Assembly: GCF_014287775.1 (NCBI RefSeq)
Contig: NZ_JACOOZ010000002.1
Location: 186,001 to 250,000, forward strand
Length of the DNA: 64,000 nt
Direction: 5' to 3'
Source of the DNA: Eubacterium_G segne
GTDB lineage: Bacteria; Bacillota; Clostridia; Lachnospirales; Lachnospiraceae
The notes below the pieces were generated by a model. It did no database searches, was not told the DNA's origin, and worked only from the letters and a program-made list of their open reading frames with translations. The position numbers and the translations under genes were made by a program. How positions within the stretch are numbered: the stretch's first letter is position 1; every line of letters starts with the position of its first letter. Below, piece after piece: positions 36,401 to 45,195 of the stretch.

Positions 36401-36808
36401 ATCCTTTGATACTGTTACAGGACTTGTTTTTATTCCTTCATAGGAGTAATCCTCACCAAAAATGTAATTTTTTGTTTCTCCGTTTTTTGTTATTTTAAAG
36501 GATGTAAATGATGTATCAAAATCATCACTGTGATACAAAAGTTCCTTATTGTTGTCAGATTTTATTGTTTTATCACCTTCTACATTTGATATATAAAACC
36601 CTCCATTTGTACCGGACATATGGACAGATGTATAATCATTCTCCAATGAAAGAATCTGACTGTTTATCTCAAATCCGTCACCTTCATTAGTTGCCGGCTC
36701 ATTTGGGGCTGCCAGTGAATCCACCGGCATCCCTGTTATAACCAACACTGCTGAAAGTACCAGACAGATAATGCTGTTAAAAACTTTTTTGTTAAATATT
36801 TTTTTCAT
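30404..36808 (-). CDS. Giant secreted multidomain surface protein
   Basis: A 2134-aa exported protein. Signal peptide at about 1-33 (FNSIICLVLSAVLVITGMP). The N-terminal 550 residues are beta-rich. The centre (about 800-1170) has long alternating hydrophobic strands with a Gly-rich segment (MGGGGGFENMYD) of unknown fold. Fibronectin/Ig-like modules follow (about 1330-1800). Then come an InlB-type B-repeat (GKTFVSWNTKADGSGTTYVP; VTLYAIWKK), a BspA-like LRR segment (KKLTSVIIGKNVTVIAAKAF) and a strongly Lys-rich tail. No LPXTG. It starts 12 bases after the 2629-aa gene, so the two are co-transcribed. Its B-repeat and LRR modules suggest adhesion or carbohydrate contact; no enzyme motif was seen. 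Confidence 0.88.
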   Translation of the reverse strand: MKKIFNKKVFNSIICLVLSAVLVITGMPVDSLAAPNEPATNEGDGFEINSQILSLENDYTSVHMSGTNGGFYISNVEGDKTIKSDNNKELLYHSDDFDTSFTSFKITKNGETKNYIFGEDYSYEGIKTSPVTVSKDATGLSAKWTLGELEFTQRLELANSGSNEHGMVCISYNVKNNGTDDVKIEARILLDSAIGSQDYVYYELPDTSYSSDIIQKECIIKAGEVPSTFYAYDDLKNPSATANTVISSKGMLKQIAFAHWNSLAATDFDFAPNESFDFTSDGNEEYGTADSAMAMYYDLGTVSAGKQGLVNTYYGVYSNEKVKPEVDTVAFNMTAPATLSLSADGKQYISNCNRDESGKFKEDGIFNIQASLKNVSNNTDYNEVVVAVYASEGITPLNEHQQKLSYETSYARPFTSSYVDFKKGTNINIPFYFKADVDTSASYRKITFRVYKISDGTDSNLLYENMLYEGSTYVLCPGGNGKLPEITFNSATPKILYNDLSRHLYITGRNFGMLEDKSRYTLYAQGEDERYEIPSSNITIYAEENKLDILFNEKMKPGTYQLIFDWTEPPGGVAKKLTGEALSIVMSDDMKYRNDYYGLLAVVQEKGTKGDNAKYDIKTFSDEKEYEKNKKEYEEVLLLFKGDFIKDDTFDKGDDKSNVKYVAKSINGEKDKVVINGCIDAFDGTVTLTKKDGKIDTDFDDITLNASVENTRIYKGNAGFTSIEDGEEITLVPYNTDGKELKDFGDETITLVYPSALNGLMTIAGMAFNLSFAKLGMMYDTKAERAADVKAGEAKGFVMSFSARLDLSFLIPLSKRGSTGSNTGSNSGYNVFSDMGAKATDLRNEWVKTFKRNNGTSGSIKDDDDKGETQGTVEVKNVLYGMNQGFIGVNFGVELKVPGYTASMPNIEGKLEVNTVNDWSFSVEGKAAFLKSITLEVKLGFKSHNNVPIVDNLYFYIQGVKPGINLDSLGVSWIMGGGGGFENMYDTLFCASEVPPIRLLLSVSFGLFQALDARADFSLGLTGFGVKISNLKVSNTDIKIMDYAKLQVDWIPYYKLLMQCSIKCLGVIEGKGYIIMDTSTGAEEAFEAYAQAAVKIPDFIPLIGGIEVGSAALGLNSTRIWGALKVLGFSTGISYVYGGDLSFGSEAKVEPTYPQYLEEAGVKDINGKTWYAVGYDAEKKDTLYMSLASNIHETASSTGGNLLADGSGSVSSSLHSDITKTYHDFTLGQYENGGAQVLSVAFSADTLEQADKSKAGFKIKDEAGKEITLKYYDNSKSDEENADANANFSYDEDKKQGTIVVSFTDKNLYNKTYKVNTVEASELILYAVDPLPEVTTVSVAKTKYSDTDNKVTVNWNGNAKMTDLDKMDIYVVEDLDVESEGGTPVATLTKKDIAKKTTTIQLPKTLTAGKYYIRVVYSKEDVTTGIVNTTGTFEYTNNTQPAKIGSVSVSNAGDLQFKAQVDAAGDSKCAGAVFKVYEVNEKGEKTELPDYTVSAAKNEAKEIYAILGGSSENSSENEKGKTIVKKEGLKANGKYIISATPFNKLMDNKGNLTGLTYGEETFSDEIVLNTPNKATIKLTADKKKYQVGRLEHVKDDNENVVEKTVMYDTYDSSTINFTATSDMKVSGTWVLDGEEVETGTFTDTNSIPISLSNIADGDHTITVYGKNENGDGFSEYFVFNVDTTAPTLLLKSPTKGSGFEEDGTLTVSGMTEDDAYITINVDGKPVLRQKTLKDIKATMGEEGDFSFDINIGKGYYKKEVEVIVSDEIGNTQKAQCEVFNNGMGNVKSLDVALSADTTDNTEKEWISYSNKNLFLSDKDDTSVAMQLCAITNDNNTIVLNGMENVDWNMKAVLGSAEMDSNKLTVKKGSHGFVEGKLILVDGAALSTSFTFGAEVQGQTQEKGYKVIYKANGGKGAMTDPNSPYSKNDSVLVSKCGFTYQGKTFVSWNTKADGSGTTYVPGDKFYIKGDVTLYAIWKKSSGGDSVKPGDNSTVKVGSTQTVGKAKYRVTFQGAVTYLGTTDKKAKKLTIPDTIKIKGKTYKVTAVGTNVAKSNKKLTSVIIGKNVTVIAAKAFYKKKKLKSIKFKSSKISKIGKYAFKGISKKAVFKVPKKAKKKYKKKLSKKTGFVKKTMKLK

Positions 36809-36820
36809 ATATCTGTCCTC

Positions 36821-39800
36821 CTATCTGCTTATATAAAGATATGTTAAATATGACTCTTTATTTTGTGTAACAATGTACAAGGTATGGAATCCCTTTCCTA
36901 AATCCGTCAATTTACCATTTTTAGAAACCTTGGCATTTTTCATGGAACCTGCCTTTCTGATTCCCTCTTTATAGTAAATCTTAAAGGATTCACCTACCCT
37001 CTTGGATTTTTCAAGAGTAATGTCTACGTTGCTGTCAAACAATACCGTTGTGTCACAGGATGTCATTAATTCACCGTTAGCCCTTACCTTAAGGTTTGCT
37101 GAACTAATAACCTTTACATATCTGTTTACATTACGTTTGTTTCCTGCACTGTCTGTAAGAACATATGTTACCTCGTATATGCCCTGAACATTTAACTGGT
37201 TTTCACTTAACATATTTTTAATGATAATCTGTGGTGCTAAGTCCACATCATCCCACAATATGAAAGTGCTATCGTCTAATAACATTTCCTTTAATTCCTT
37301 TACGGAAGTTCCCTGAGATACACTTATTACTGATTTATTAAACTGAATGTGAGGTGCTACCTCATCTACATATTTAATTTCCAACAGCTTGTAGGATACA
37401 AGACCTGCCTCATCAGTTGCCTTTATCTGATAGCTTCCATTGGAATTAATAGGTAATGTAATCCAGTCTAACTCGTCACCTACATATTTTCCGTCTTTAT
37501 TGGCATCTACCGGTGCATTAACACTGTAGTCTTTTCCCTGGAAGGTAATGGTTCCCTTTTCAGACATGGTAACCTTTACCTTGCAGTTTTCAGGAGTAAC
37601 ATAATCCTCCGGCATTCCTACTGCAAACACACTAGGTGGTGTCTCATCTATGTTGTTCACGGTAATTGATTTTACCGTCACATTTCCTGCCATGTCGGTA
37701 AACGTAATCTGATATGTTCCGTTTTCCTTTATTGTAAAAGGAATTTCCGTGTTAGCACCGTAGGTTGTGTCATAATCACAGCCTGTTACAAGAACCTTTT
37801 CGTCAGCTTTGTAAATTACCTTTACAGTGTTATTTTCTGTCTTTTGAGTAAATGTAACTTTTGGTGCCGTCTTATCAATAATTCCTACTAAATCAATATC
37901 CGTAAGCTCATTGCTCATGCCGTTAGGCGATGTAGCCACTACCTTAACAATTCCTAAAACCTTATTGTTAAATTCAACCTTTGCCGTTCTTCCTCCTAAT
38001 TCAATAAAGGTCTTTGAGAATGTATTTTTATCCTCAACCCAGGTATCACCTTTTTGGTAGAACACCTTAAGTTCTGACACCGTCTTATCAAAGTCTAAGG
38101 ACAAAGTTACCGAAGTATTAACCGGCTCTGTCGGTGCCAGCTTTTCGTATGCCTTTCCATCATTGGTGTAACATGGACTCCATGACGATACCTTAATAGT
38201 AGGCGCCTGATTATCAATTTCAGTTATCTTTGTGGTTACGGTAGTTCTGTTTCCACTCTTATCCTTAAAGGTTGTATTATAAGTTCCGTTATTAGTTATT
38301 TCTTTGTAATAATAATATCCGTCCTCATCTAATCCCATTTTTAATCCTGTGGTTACAGGAACTATGGTTCCATTCTGATTTTTAGCATCAGTATTGTCGT
38401 CGGTATAGAATTGCAACCTCATTAATGTAAAACTCTTTCCTACCTTCTTTACCGTAACTGTAGGTTTTTCCGTATCAAATTTTGACGGTGTATAACTATG
38501 GGATGTTTTATTTCCCTTTTCATCTACAGCTACAACAGTGATTGAACACTTCTTTGTTATAATTACAGTGCCATCATTTTCTGAAACCTTCACTCCGTCA
38601 ATTTTCCGGGAAGAGCTGTCATAGGTAACGTCCTTTGCAGATGCATTTAAACCATTTAATACAACTATTTTTGACTTACTTTGGTCAAATAAAGTGTATT
38701 TGATTTTGTATCCGCCGGTATAACCTATGTCCTCAGCAATTTCCTCAAAGGAGTCACTGTCAGGATTCCATGATGTTTTGTATTCAGCCATACCATCATA
38801 TACGGCATACACCTCTGCTGAAATACCCGGTGCATCCTTATCTTCCCTTTCTTCTCCCTCCTCAGGGACCGGCGTCTCATATGGTGTCATTATCAGTTCA
38901 TCCGGCAATGTTACCGTAACCGGCTTTCCTTCATTTCCACATTCATCTGCATATTCAAAGGTGTAGCTTCTATTCATATCCTTTGAATATGTAAATGTAT
39001 ATTTAAGTTCCTTTCCATTTACTGCATATATGTCCTCTGATGGAGAAGATATATACACATCTATGTCATTATTTGTAGTAAGGTACAGCAAATCTTCAGG
39101 ATTAATAACTGCTCCTGTGTAAATATCGCCGTTTTCCTTAAATACCCATGTTACCTGAACGTCATCCGGTGCTTTTTTATCAATATTTCCTACGGAAACA
39201 TTGTATTCAACAGTTTTTTCCTCTGCAGCGCCCTTTACCGTAAGGTTAAAGGTAACTGAGTCATTTTGACTAAACTCTATGGTTGCCTTGGACTTATCTT
39301 TATTCCAGGTTATCTTATAGTTGTCGCTTTCTTCACTGCCCTCCTTAAGACTAAGCTCAGCTTTTTTATCCACTCCTGTAATTGTAGCTACAACATTCTG
39401 GTTAGTTTTTGACAATGTACTATACTGAATGTCTGCCGCATAATTTCCAAAGAAATCTTCAACCTTAAAAGTTTCCTTATACCTGTTATTATAAACATCC
39501 TTATATTCAATACTGTATGTTCCGTCCTTACTGATTCCAAAGTAATCCTTTAATACAATATCTCCTAAGTCTGCTCCTTCAAAGTAATGTCCCATTTCCT
39601 CTGCCTTGGTGATAGGGAATCTATCCATCATATCCATTCTTTCATATACTTTTTCAGGAACATCATTTCCGTTTATGTTAGTTACCATTACATTGGCAGT
39701 AAATTCCAAGGTAATCATTTCAGCGTCCGGCTGAGGGCATACCTCCTTGATTTTAGGAACATTATTTAGTCCGTAAAACTCCCTGCCATCAGTGGTTATT

Positions 39801-42800
39801 TTTTTGTCCAACTCATTTCCTACCTGGTCGCTTACATTGATTTCCACTGTATGGTTAACTTTTTCCTTGTACTTCTTTGTGGCATCTATATCATCATTCA
39901 TTTTTATATATATGTTGAGATAATATCTGCCATCCTGTTCAGGGCCAAAGGATATCTGAATTTCCTTCATTCCTGTATTTTCAAGTCTTTGTCTGCCAAT
40001 ATAGGTTCCACCGTAGCCGTCTCCGTAATCCCACTTATCACTTAAATCCACAGCATATGGTTCTCTTCCATCTACTGATATTTTAATGTCTGATTCCATT
40101 AACGACTTATCATCTAAAACTTCCACCTCTAAACTTGCATTTTCCATGTAACCGTTAAATTCCCCTTCACTATCAAGAGAAATATAAGTTGCAGGATTTA
40201 CAGACTTAAAGGAAGCTGTTGGCACATAACTGTCTATGTTTTCAATATAAAACTGTCTGAAAGATAAATTGTAATATCCGTCTATTGCATAATACAAATG
40301 TCTTCCGTTTTTACTGTAATTAAAGGTTCTTTCATCTATTGCATTAACTTTTGACTCATCCCCCTTAAAATCAGTTTCGTAAAGATTTACATCTTTAATT
40401 ACTAAGTCACTGCTAATTTCCATAACCCTTGCTTCCATAGTTGTTACAACCTTATCCGGTTTGTCAACATCTATGTTAAGGGTTGGTGCCTTAGTGTGAT
40501 ACATAATTTCTATTTCATGAATTTCAGACTTATTTCCGCCTATGTTCATAATCTGATATGAAATAGTATTTGAACCTTCAAACACAGGTATTTCACATAC
40601 AGTGTCTGAAATGTCTGATGAATAAAAATCTTCAGGAGTTTCTGCATTTTTAACTTTTGCAGCATCAATTGGTTTAATGTTAATGGACATTGTTTTGTCT
40701 GTGTCATTAAAACTTTCAAACTTGAACCATTTTACTGCTCTGACATTTTCTCCGTCTCCTGCCCATACTTTTATCCAGTAATTATCCAAATCATCTTTTT
40801 CCATGGCGTTTATTGACATTTTAATTGTTCTGTCATATGAAATTACCTGATTATCATCATAGGTGTCTGTGGCACAGTTTCCAAGATATAATGTATCTGC
40901 ATCATATGCCTCCTTAAAATCAGATGTATAATCCTTTTCTCTTTCCTGTACAAAACTTCTTGTAAAGTTATAGTCTCCGGTTTTTACAAAGCCGTAATAT
41001 GGTGGCTTTTCGTCATTTCCATGTTCGTCCTTAGCGGTAAAATTAATTTTGGTTGATACACTGTCAATACCAAAAGCTTCCGTCATTTCATTAGAATAAT
41101 CATACAGGTAAATATCATCGTAGGTAGCTGTTGAAATACAATCCTTTGCCTTTCCATCTACATAATTACAAATAGATACTTCCACTGCATAATGACCATT
41201 TTCTAACTTAAGGTCTTCCGGTATGGTTATTTCATCAGTTGTAACTCCTGTTGCTAACTGCCACTGGTAAACATATTTTCCTGTGTCTACATTTTTAAGC
41301 TTAATATATGTATTTTCAGAATTGTAATTTATATCCTCTGTCACAAAATCATTAGTTCTGATATTTGATATTTTAAAACTGAACTTTGCATTTTTAAGGC
41401 TGGATAAATACTCCGGCTGATAATCTTCCGGGTTATACTGATAACAAAGTCTTTTATCTACCTGCTGTCCATAATTACCCTTAGCCGTCAATTCAACCTT
41501 CAATGCCTTTCTGGCATAAATGTGATACAGATTAAGTTCTATATCCTGAGTATCTGACAGGGAATACATATCAGGAATCATAATAAATGAATCCTTAATT
41601 AATTTTCCCTTTGAAGCATCAAATTTAATAGTGCCGGTGCCCCATTCAAATGCTGATGCCTTAAATCCGGTACCTGCCATTACATTTAATTTTCCATAGT
41701 ATTTATCTGATGCTATAGCCAAAAATCTCTGTCTGTATGTACCATTATCTGCTAATTTTGCCGCCTCTGCAATGGTGTACTCACTGCCACTGCCGGTGAT
41801 TTTGGCATATGTCCACAGTTTTATTTTGTTTTTATCATATTCATCAGAATATGGGAAATCATCTCCATTTAAAAATTCTTCCCTATTTAATGCAATATAG
41901 GCTGACTTTCCAGACTGCTTTCTGACAAAATAGTAACCTTCATTACAAGGGTCTTCAATGGCAACAAACATACCTACATCGTTACTACTTGATGTAAAAG
42001 GTCCATCTACCACTAATGATGATTTTTTGTTTGGAACATCTGTTGGTAATGAAATCTGCATTTCCGGCATAGTCATATCAATGTTTGCTGTAACTAACTT
42101 TCCACTTGTAGTACTATTCTTATTTTTTGATACATCCCGTGCATACACATAAAGATCTCCGGAATAAACCTGATTCTGAGTCACATTTTCCGTTTTTATG
42201 GTTGCAATACATTCCGTTACTTTTCCGTTATTTGTTTTTACTTTTTCTACCATACCGGCAGGTAAAACTTTGTATGATTTTAAATCCGGAACCACTTCCC
42301 CCTTTTTAACCCATATATACTTTATGGCGTTTATATCAACACCACCTTCGTCTTTAATTCTGACTTTAGCTTCCTGATATGCGCTGTTGTCTGCATTTTC
42401 CTTAAGACTTATTCCTCTATATGAAATTTCAGGGCTAATCTTATCTTCAGGATTATAATTATATTTAATGGTAGCTGTAGCTAAGTTAGTGTTTACATCT
42501 GCCGCCGTCATTTTGACCTTTATACCTGATGTAACCGGGGAATAGTCAATTTCGTCAATAAATTTCAGATACAAATATACATAAGTCCTTTCTCCTGTAA
42601 GAGTAAAGGTTGTATCACTGTCATCTGTTCCTTCTAATATCAGATTTTTGTTTGATTCCCCTTCCTTAAATGTTCTTCGGGAAAGCTCGCTTTTGCTAAG
42701 TTCCTTCGGTGACAAAATATACCTGAATTTTTTAACGGTGCTGCTTTGCAAATCAACACTTATAGAGCCTTTTCCATCTCTGACACCGGAAGCAAAAGGC

Positions 42801-44710
42801 TTTTTATCACTTCCGCTTTCCTCATCATTATCAGTTGTGTTAAGGACAATTCTATACACCTCTCCGGTTATATCGCATCTTGCCATATCATAAGTTTTAG
42901 TGTCATCAGGCACACTATCTTCCACCATAATTACAGGTGCCTTATTATCTAAGTAAAATGTTTTTGATGTGTCATTTCTTAAATCTCCAACGGTACCTGC
43001 CTCGTTATCCGAATAGTCTTTTAACAAATTTCTATTTTCAATATCTAATATGGTTATTCTGTAGTCTTCCTTCTTTTTCCCACTGGATTTTGGTTTTATA
43101 ACCATATCACCAGTGATGGTTACCGGTTCAAAAGTGATTTTGGTGGAATCACCATAGTAAATACTTTTAGCTTTTGCCGTAATCTGTTTTCCTGCGGAAC
43201 TATATATATTAAACTTTGCCTGTATTTTGGCAAGGTTTGTTCCGGAAACTTTTTTAATATTTTCATTATATTCCACACTGGCTGTTAATTTTGTTCCTAC
43301 TTTTAAATAATAGTTTTCGTTGTCATTTAAATTGTTTATTTTCTGATTAGATGAAAGCTTAACACTTTTAATGTTAGGGCTTACTGCATCTAAATAAACC
43401 CTGCTTATGCTTACACCGTTTTTGTAGGCAGAATCATCCCTGAAGCTGTTGATATCCAACGGATTTCCTGCAATATCAGTAATGGCACTGGTGGTCTTTT
43501 TAATTTCATTTTCAAATTTAGTGGAATCGTTTATACCACTTTTTAATTTTGATATGGTTGAACTACTGTTTGAAAGTGTATTTCCATTGTTATCTAAAAA
43601 TGCACGGTCAAATTTTGAGTTCTTATTTGCTGATGATTTCACTATAAGACTGCTTTGTTTATCAATGTCTGCAAGACCTGATACAAAGTAATCCATAGCC
43701 TCTGTTTTGTTATTTACCTTAATAGTTGCCGGTATGTCGTAAGAGAAAATTGCCGTATCATTCTTTAAACTAACAAGTTTTGCCTGAATGTGGGTAGCAT
43801 TCTTTGTATTTTTCTTTGCTAAAGACAAACCTAACTTAATATTAGTAGACTGTTTACTTGAATTCTTGTTATCTGCCAAACGTACATATTCACTGAATTT
43901 TACCTTAGCGTAAAGGGTCTGACCTGCCTTAAAATAGGTCGTTTCACTGTCGCTGTTAGCTGCTGAAGTAATTTTTATACTTGAAATAGTAGGTGCCTTT
44001 GTATCCTTTAATGCTATAGATACATTTTCTATGTATGCACCACTACAACCGTCACAGCCTTTTTTTGCAGTCATATATACTACAAGACGGTTTTTGTAAC
44101 CTCTGTCAGGATTAGTTGTATTCCAGCATCCGTTTCCTCCAATTTCTGAATAATCAGAATTGTCTTTTGTTTCAAATAGTCTGCCATAAAACCAGTCATT
44201 GTTATCGGCTTTTGGGTATCCGAAAATTATTTTTCCGTACTGTTTTATTTTGTTCCAATGACGTTTTGTACTTCTATGATTATGGTTTTTAACATTTGCA
44301 CAAATGCTTTGCTCAATCTGACCTTTCTTTGCTAAATCATAGAGGCCAACAAACTTACTGCTTTTTAATTCAGCCCAGTAAGATTTTCCTGCGCCTCCAT
44401 GCCTGTTCTGGTATGTAAGACCCAGCATATTTACATTGTTAAATGCACTTCCGTTCCTTGAATCTTCTGCTAAGGAGTTGGTTCTTGTTAATGCTTTGTA
44501 TACGTTATCGGCATTGTCCCCTGACAACATATCGTTGCACATTAAGGAAACTCCTATTTTTTTAGGTTCGTAAGTAACTGCCGCATTTACATTAACAGCA
44601 CCTCTAAAAAATTCCACAGCCGGAATACTTGTAACCACTATCGCCGTGGCAAGTATTGTGCTTAGAATCTTTTTGCTTTGTTTTAAAGTTTTAAATCTGT
44701 GTTTTGGCAT
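36821..44710 (-). CDS. Giant secreted protein with many Ig-like repeats
   Basis: A 2629-aa exported protein, the largest in the window. Signal peptide at about 1-43 with a cleavage region V-N-A-A. After an N-terminal globular part (about 44-250, with CNDM and GCDGCSG cysteines), most of the length is bacterial Ig-like modules of roughly 90-110 residues marked by D-x-x-x-P-x-(V/I) starts (KDTKAPTISSIKIT, IDKTAPKVTFTQ, NIDETPPSVFAVG) and ends such as VTDxAGN (ITFTDMAGNVTVKSI). The last about 100 residues form a small beta domain. No LPXTG or membrane tail. It is first of the giant-gene operon, behind AGGAAGGAG, and downstream of the XRE-LuxR regulator. Probably a long extracellular stalk. Confidence 0.88.
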   Translation of the reverse strand: MPKHRFKTLKQSKKILSTILATAIVVTSIPAVEFFRGAVNVNAAVTYEPKKIGVSLMCNDMLSGDNADNVYKALTRTNSLAEDSRNGSAFNNVNMLGLTYQNRHGGAGKSYWAELKSSKFVGLYDLAKKGQIEQSICANVKNHNHRSTKRHWNKIKQYGKIIFGYPKADNNDWFYGRLFETKDNSDYSEIGGNGCWNTTNPDRGYKNRLVVYMTAKKGCDGCSGAYIENVSIALKDTKAPTISSIKITSAANSDSETTYFKAGQTLYAKVKFSEYVRLADNKNSSKQSTNIKLGLSLAKKNTKNATHIQAKLVSLKNDTAIFSYDIPATIKVNNKTEAMDYFVSGLADIDKQSSLIVKSSANKNSKFDRAFLDNNGNTLSNSSSTISKLKSGINDSTKFENEIKKTTSAITDIAGNPLDINSFRDDSAYKNGVSISRVYLDAVSPNIKSVKLSSNQKINNLNDNENYYLKVGTKLTASVEYNENIKKVSGTNLAKIQAKFNIYSSAGKQITAKAKSIYYGDSTKITFEPVTITGDMVIKPKSSGKKKEDYRITILDIENRNLLKDYSDNEAGTVGDLRNDTSKTFYLDNKAPVIMVEDSVPDDTKTYDMARCDITGEVYRIVLNTTDNDEESGSDKKPFASGVRDGKGSISVDLQSSTVKKFRYILSPKELSKSELSRRTFKEGESNKNLILEGTDDSDTTFTLTGERTYVYLYLKFIDEIDYSPVTSGIKVKMTAADVNTNLATATIKYNYNPEDKISPEISYRGISLKENADNSAYQEAKVRIKDEGGVDINAIKYIWVKKGEVVPDLKSYKVLPAGMVEKVKTNNGKVTECIATIKTENVTQNQVYSGDLYVYARDVSKNKNSTTSGKLVTANIDMTMPEMQISLPTDVPNKKSSLVVDGPFTSSSNDVGMFVAIEDPCNEGYYFVRKQSGKSAYIALNREEFLNGDDFPYSDEYDKNKIKLWTYAKITGSGSEYTIAEAAKLADNGTYRQRFLAIASDKYYGKLNVMAGTGFKASAFEWGTGTIKFDASKGKLIKDSFIMIPDMYSLSDTQDIELNLYHIYARKALKVELTAKGNYGQQVDKRLCYQYNPEDYQPEYLSSLKNAKFSFKISNIRTNDFVTEDINYNSENTYIKLKNVDTGKYVYQWQLATGVTTDEITIPEDLKLENGHYAVEVSICNYVDGKAKDCISTATYDDIYLYDYSNEMTEAFGIDSVSTKINFTAKDEHGNDEKPPYYGFVKTGDYNFTRSFVQEREKDYTSDFKEAYDADTLYLGNCATDTYDDNQVISYDRTIKMSINAMEKDDLDNYWIKVWAGDGENVRAVKWFKFESFNDTDKTMSINIKPIDAAKVKNAETPEDFYSSDISDTVCEIPVFEGSNTISYQIMNIGGNKSEIHEIEIMYHTKAPTLNIDVDKPDKVVTTMEARVMEISSDLVIKDVNLYETDFKGDESKVNAIDERTFNYSKNGRHLYYAIDGYYNLSFRQFYIENIDSYVPTASFKSVNPATYISLDSEGEFNGYMENASLEVEVLDDKSLMESDIKISVDGREPYAVDLSDKWDYGDGYGGTYIGRQRLENTGMKEIQISFGPEQDGRYYLNIYIKMNDDIDATKKYKEKVNHTVEINVSDQVGNELDKKITTDGREFYGLNNVPKIKEVCPQPDAEMITLEFTANVMVTNINGNDVPEKVYERMDMMDRFPITKAEEMGHYFEGADLGDIVLKDYFGISKDGTYSIEYKDVYNNRYKETFKVEDFFGNYAADIQYSTLSKTNQNVVATITGVDKKAELSLKEGSEESDNYKITWNKDKSKATIEFSQNDSVTFNLTVKGAAEEKTVEYNVSVGNIDKKAPDDVQVTWVFKENGDIYTGAVINPEDLLYLTTNNDIDVYISSPSEDIYAVNGKELKYTFTYSKDMNRSYTFEYADECGNEGKPVTVTLPDELIMTPYETPVPEEGEEREDKDAPGISAEVYAVYDGMAEYKTSWNPDSDSFEEIAEDIGYTGGYKIKYTLFDQSKSKIVVLNGLNASAKDVTYDSSSRKIDGVKVSENDGTVIITKKCSITVVAVDEKGNKTSHSYTPSKFDTEKPTVTVKKVGKSFTLMRLQFYTDDNTDAKNQNGTIVPVTTGLKMGLDEDGYYYYKEITNNGTYNTTFKDKSGNRTTVTTKITEIDNQAPTIKVSSWSPCYTNDGKAYEKLAPTEPVNTSVTLSLDFDKTVSELKVFYQKGDTWVEDKNTFSKTFIELGGRTAKVEFNNKVLGIVKVVATSPNGMSNELTDIDLVGIIDKTAPKVTFTQKTENNTVKVIYKADEKVLVTGCDYDTTYGANTEIPFTIKENGTYQITFTDMAGNVTVKSITVNNIDETPPSVFAVGMPEDYVTPENCKVKVTMSEKGTITFQGKDYSVNAPVDANKDGKYVGDELDWITLPINSNGSYQIKATDEAGLVSYKLLEIKYVDEVAPHIQFNKSVISVSQGTSVKELKEMLLDDSTFILWDDVDLAPQIIIKNMLSENQLNVQGIYEVTYVLTDSAGNKRNVNRYVKVISSANLKVRANGELMTSCDTTVLFDSNVDITLEKSKRVGESFKIYYKEGIRKAGSMKNAKVSKNGKLTDLGKGFHTLYIVTQNKESYLTYLYISR

Positions 44711-44737
44711 AGATTCATCTCCTTCCTTCCCGTTTTT

Positions 44738-44815
44738 ATTATATTATGTAAGTTTCAAAAGTATAAATTACAATTGCGTATAAATCGGGCTTTGTTTATA
44801 AGTAAAATTATAAAC
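44738..44815 (-). promoter_or_regulatory. Promoter region of the giant-gene operon
   Basis: A minus-strand TATAAT (44743-44738) lies 28 bases before the start codon; the -35 region is not convincing. Further upstream an 8-bp inverted repeat, GTTTATAA (44794-44801) and TTATAAAC (44808-44815), is a candidate regulator site, possibly for the adjacent XRE-LuxR protein. Confidence 0.4.
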
Positions 44816-44865
44816 GAAAGAAGTTTTTCTGCCATCGTACGTTTTTAAGGAAAAATGGACATTTC

Positions 44866-44987
44866 CCCGGGATTCTACCTTTGTGCATCGGCTCTTAAGT
44901 GATGTGCAAAGGTGATATATACGTTTTTTGGGGTTCTATCTTTGTGCACCAACTTTTAAGTGATATGCAAAGGTGGTATATACGTTT
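44866..44987. repeat. Two tandem copies of a 61-bp repeat
   Basis: TTCTAC/TCTTTGTGCA begins at 44873 and again at 44934, a period of 61 bases; a third partial copy follows. Each copy holds an inverted repeat, CTTTGTGCA and TGCAAAG, about 13 bases apart. It lies in the 468-base gap between the regulator and the giant operon. Confidence 0.8.
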
Positions 44988-45044
44988 TTCCGGGGAGATT
45001 ATCTGGGAATGAAGTCATTTTGTTGTTGGACTTTATCTAAGTAT

Positions 45045-45195
45045 GAAGTCTTTTGGCTGTTGTTCGGGCTGTTATGGTAGTATAGAGTTATTTGGCTATA
45101 AGCTGTTATTCGGGCTATTATGCAGTATAGAGTTATTCGGCTTGTTATTGTAGCATGGAGTCCTTTAGCTATAAGCTATTATCGCAGCATAAAAT
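45045..45195. repeat. Degenerate copies of the regulator gene's 3' end
   Basis: GTATAGAGTTATTTGGC-like units (also GCATGGAGTCCTTTAGC and GTATGAAGTCTTTTGGC) recur four to five times, spaced about 28-46 bases. The final unit, GCATAAAATCCTTTAG, is the last codons of the XRE-LuxR gene, so the array looks like decayed duplications of that gene's 3' end. Confidence 0.6.

Noticed and set aside
23423..44710. LPXTG sorting signals in the giant proteins
   Set aside because: The C-terminal ends were read and show neither LPXTG, nor a hydrophobic stretch, nor a positive tail of the sorting type.
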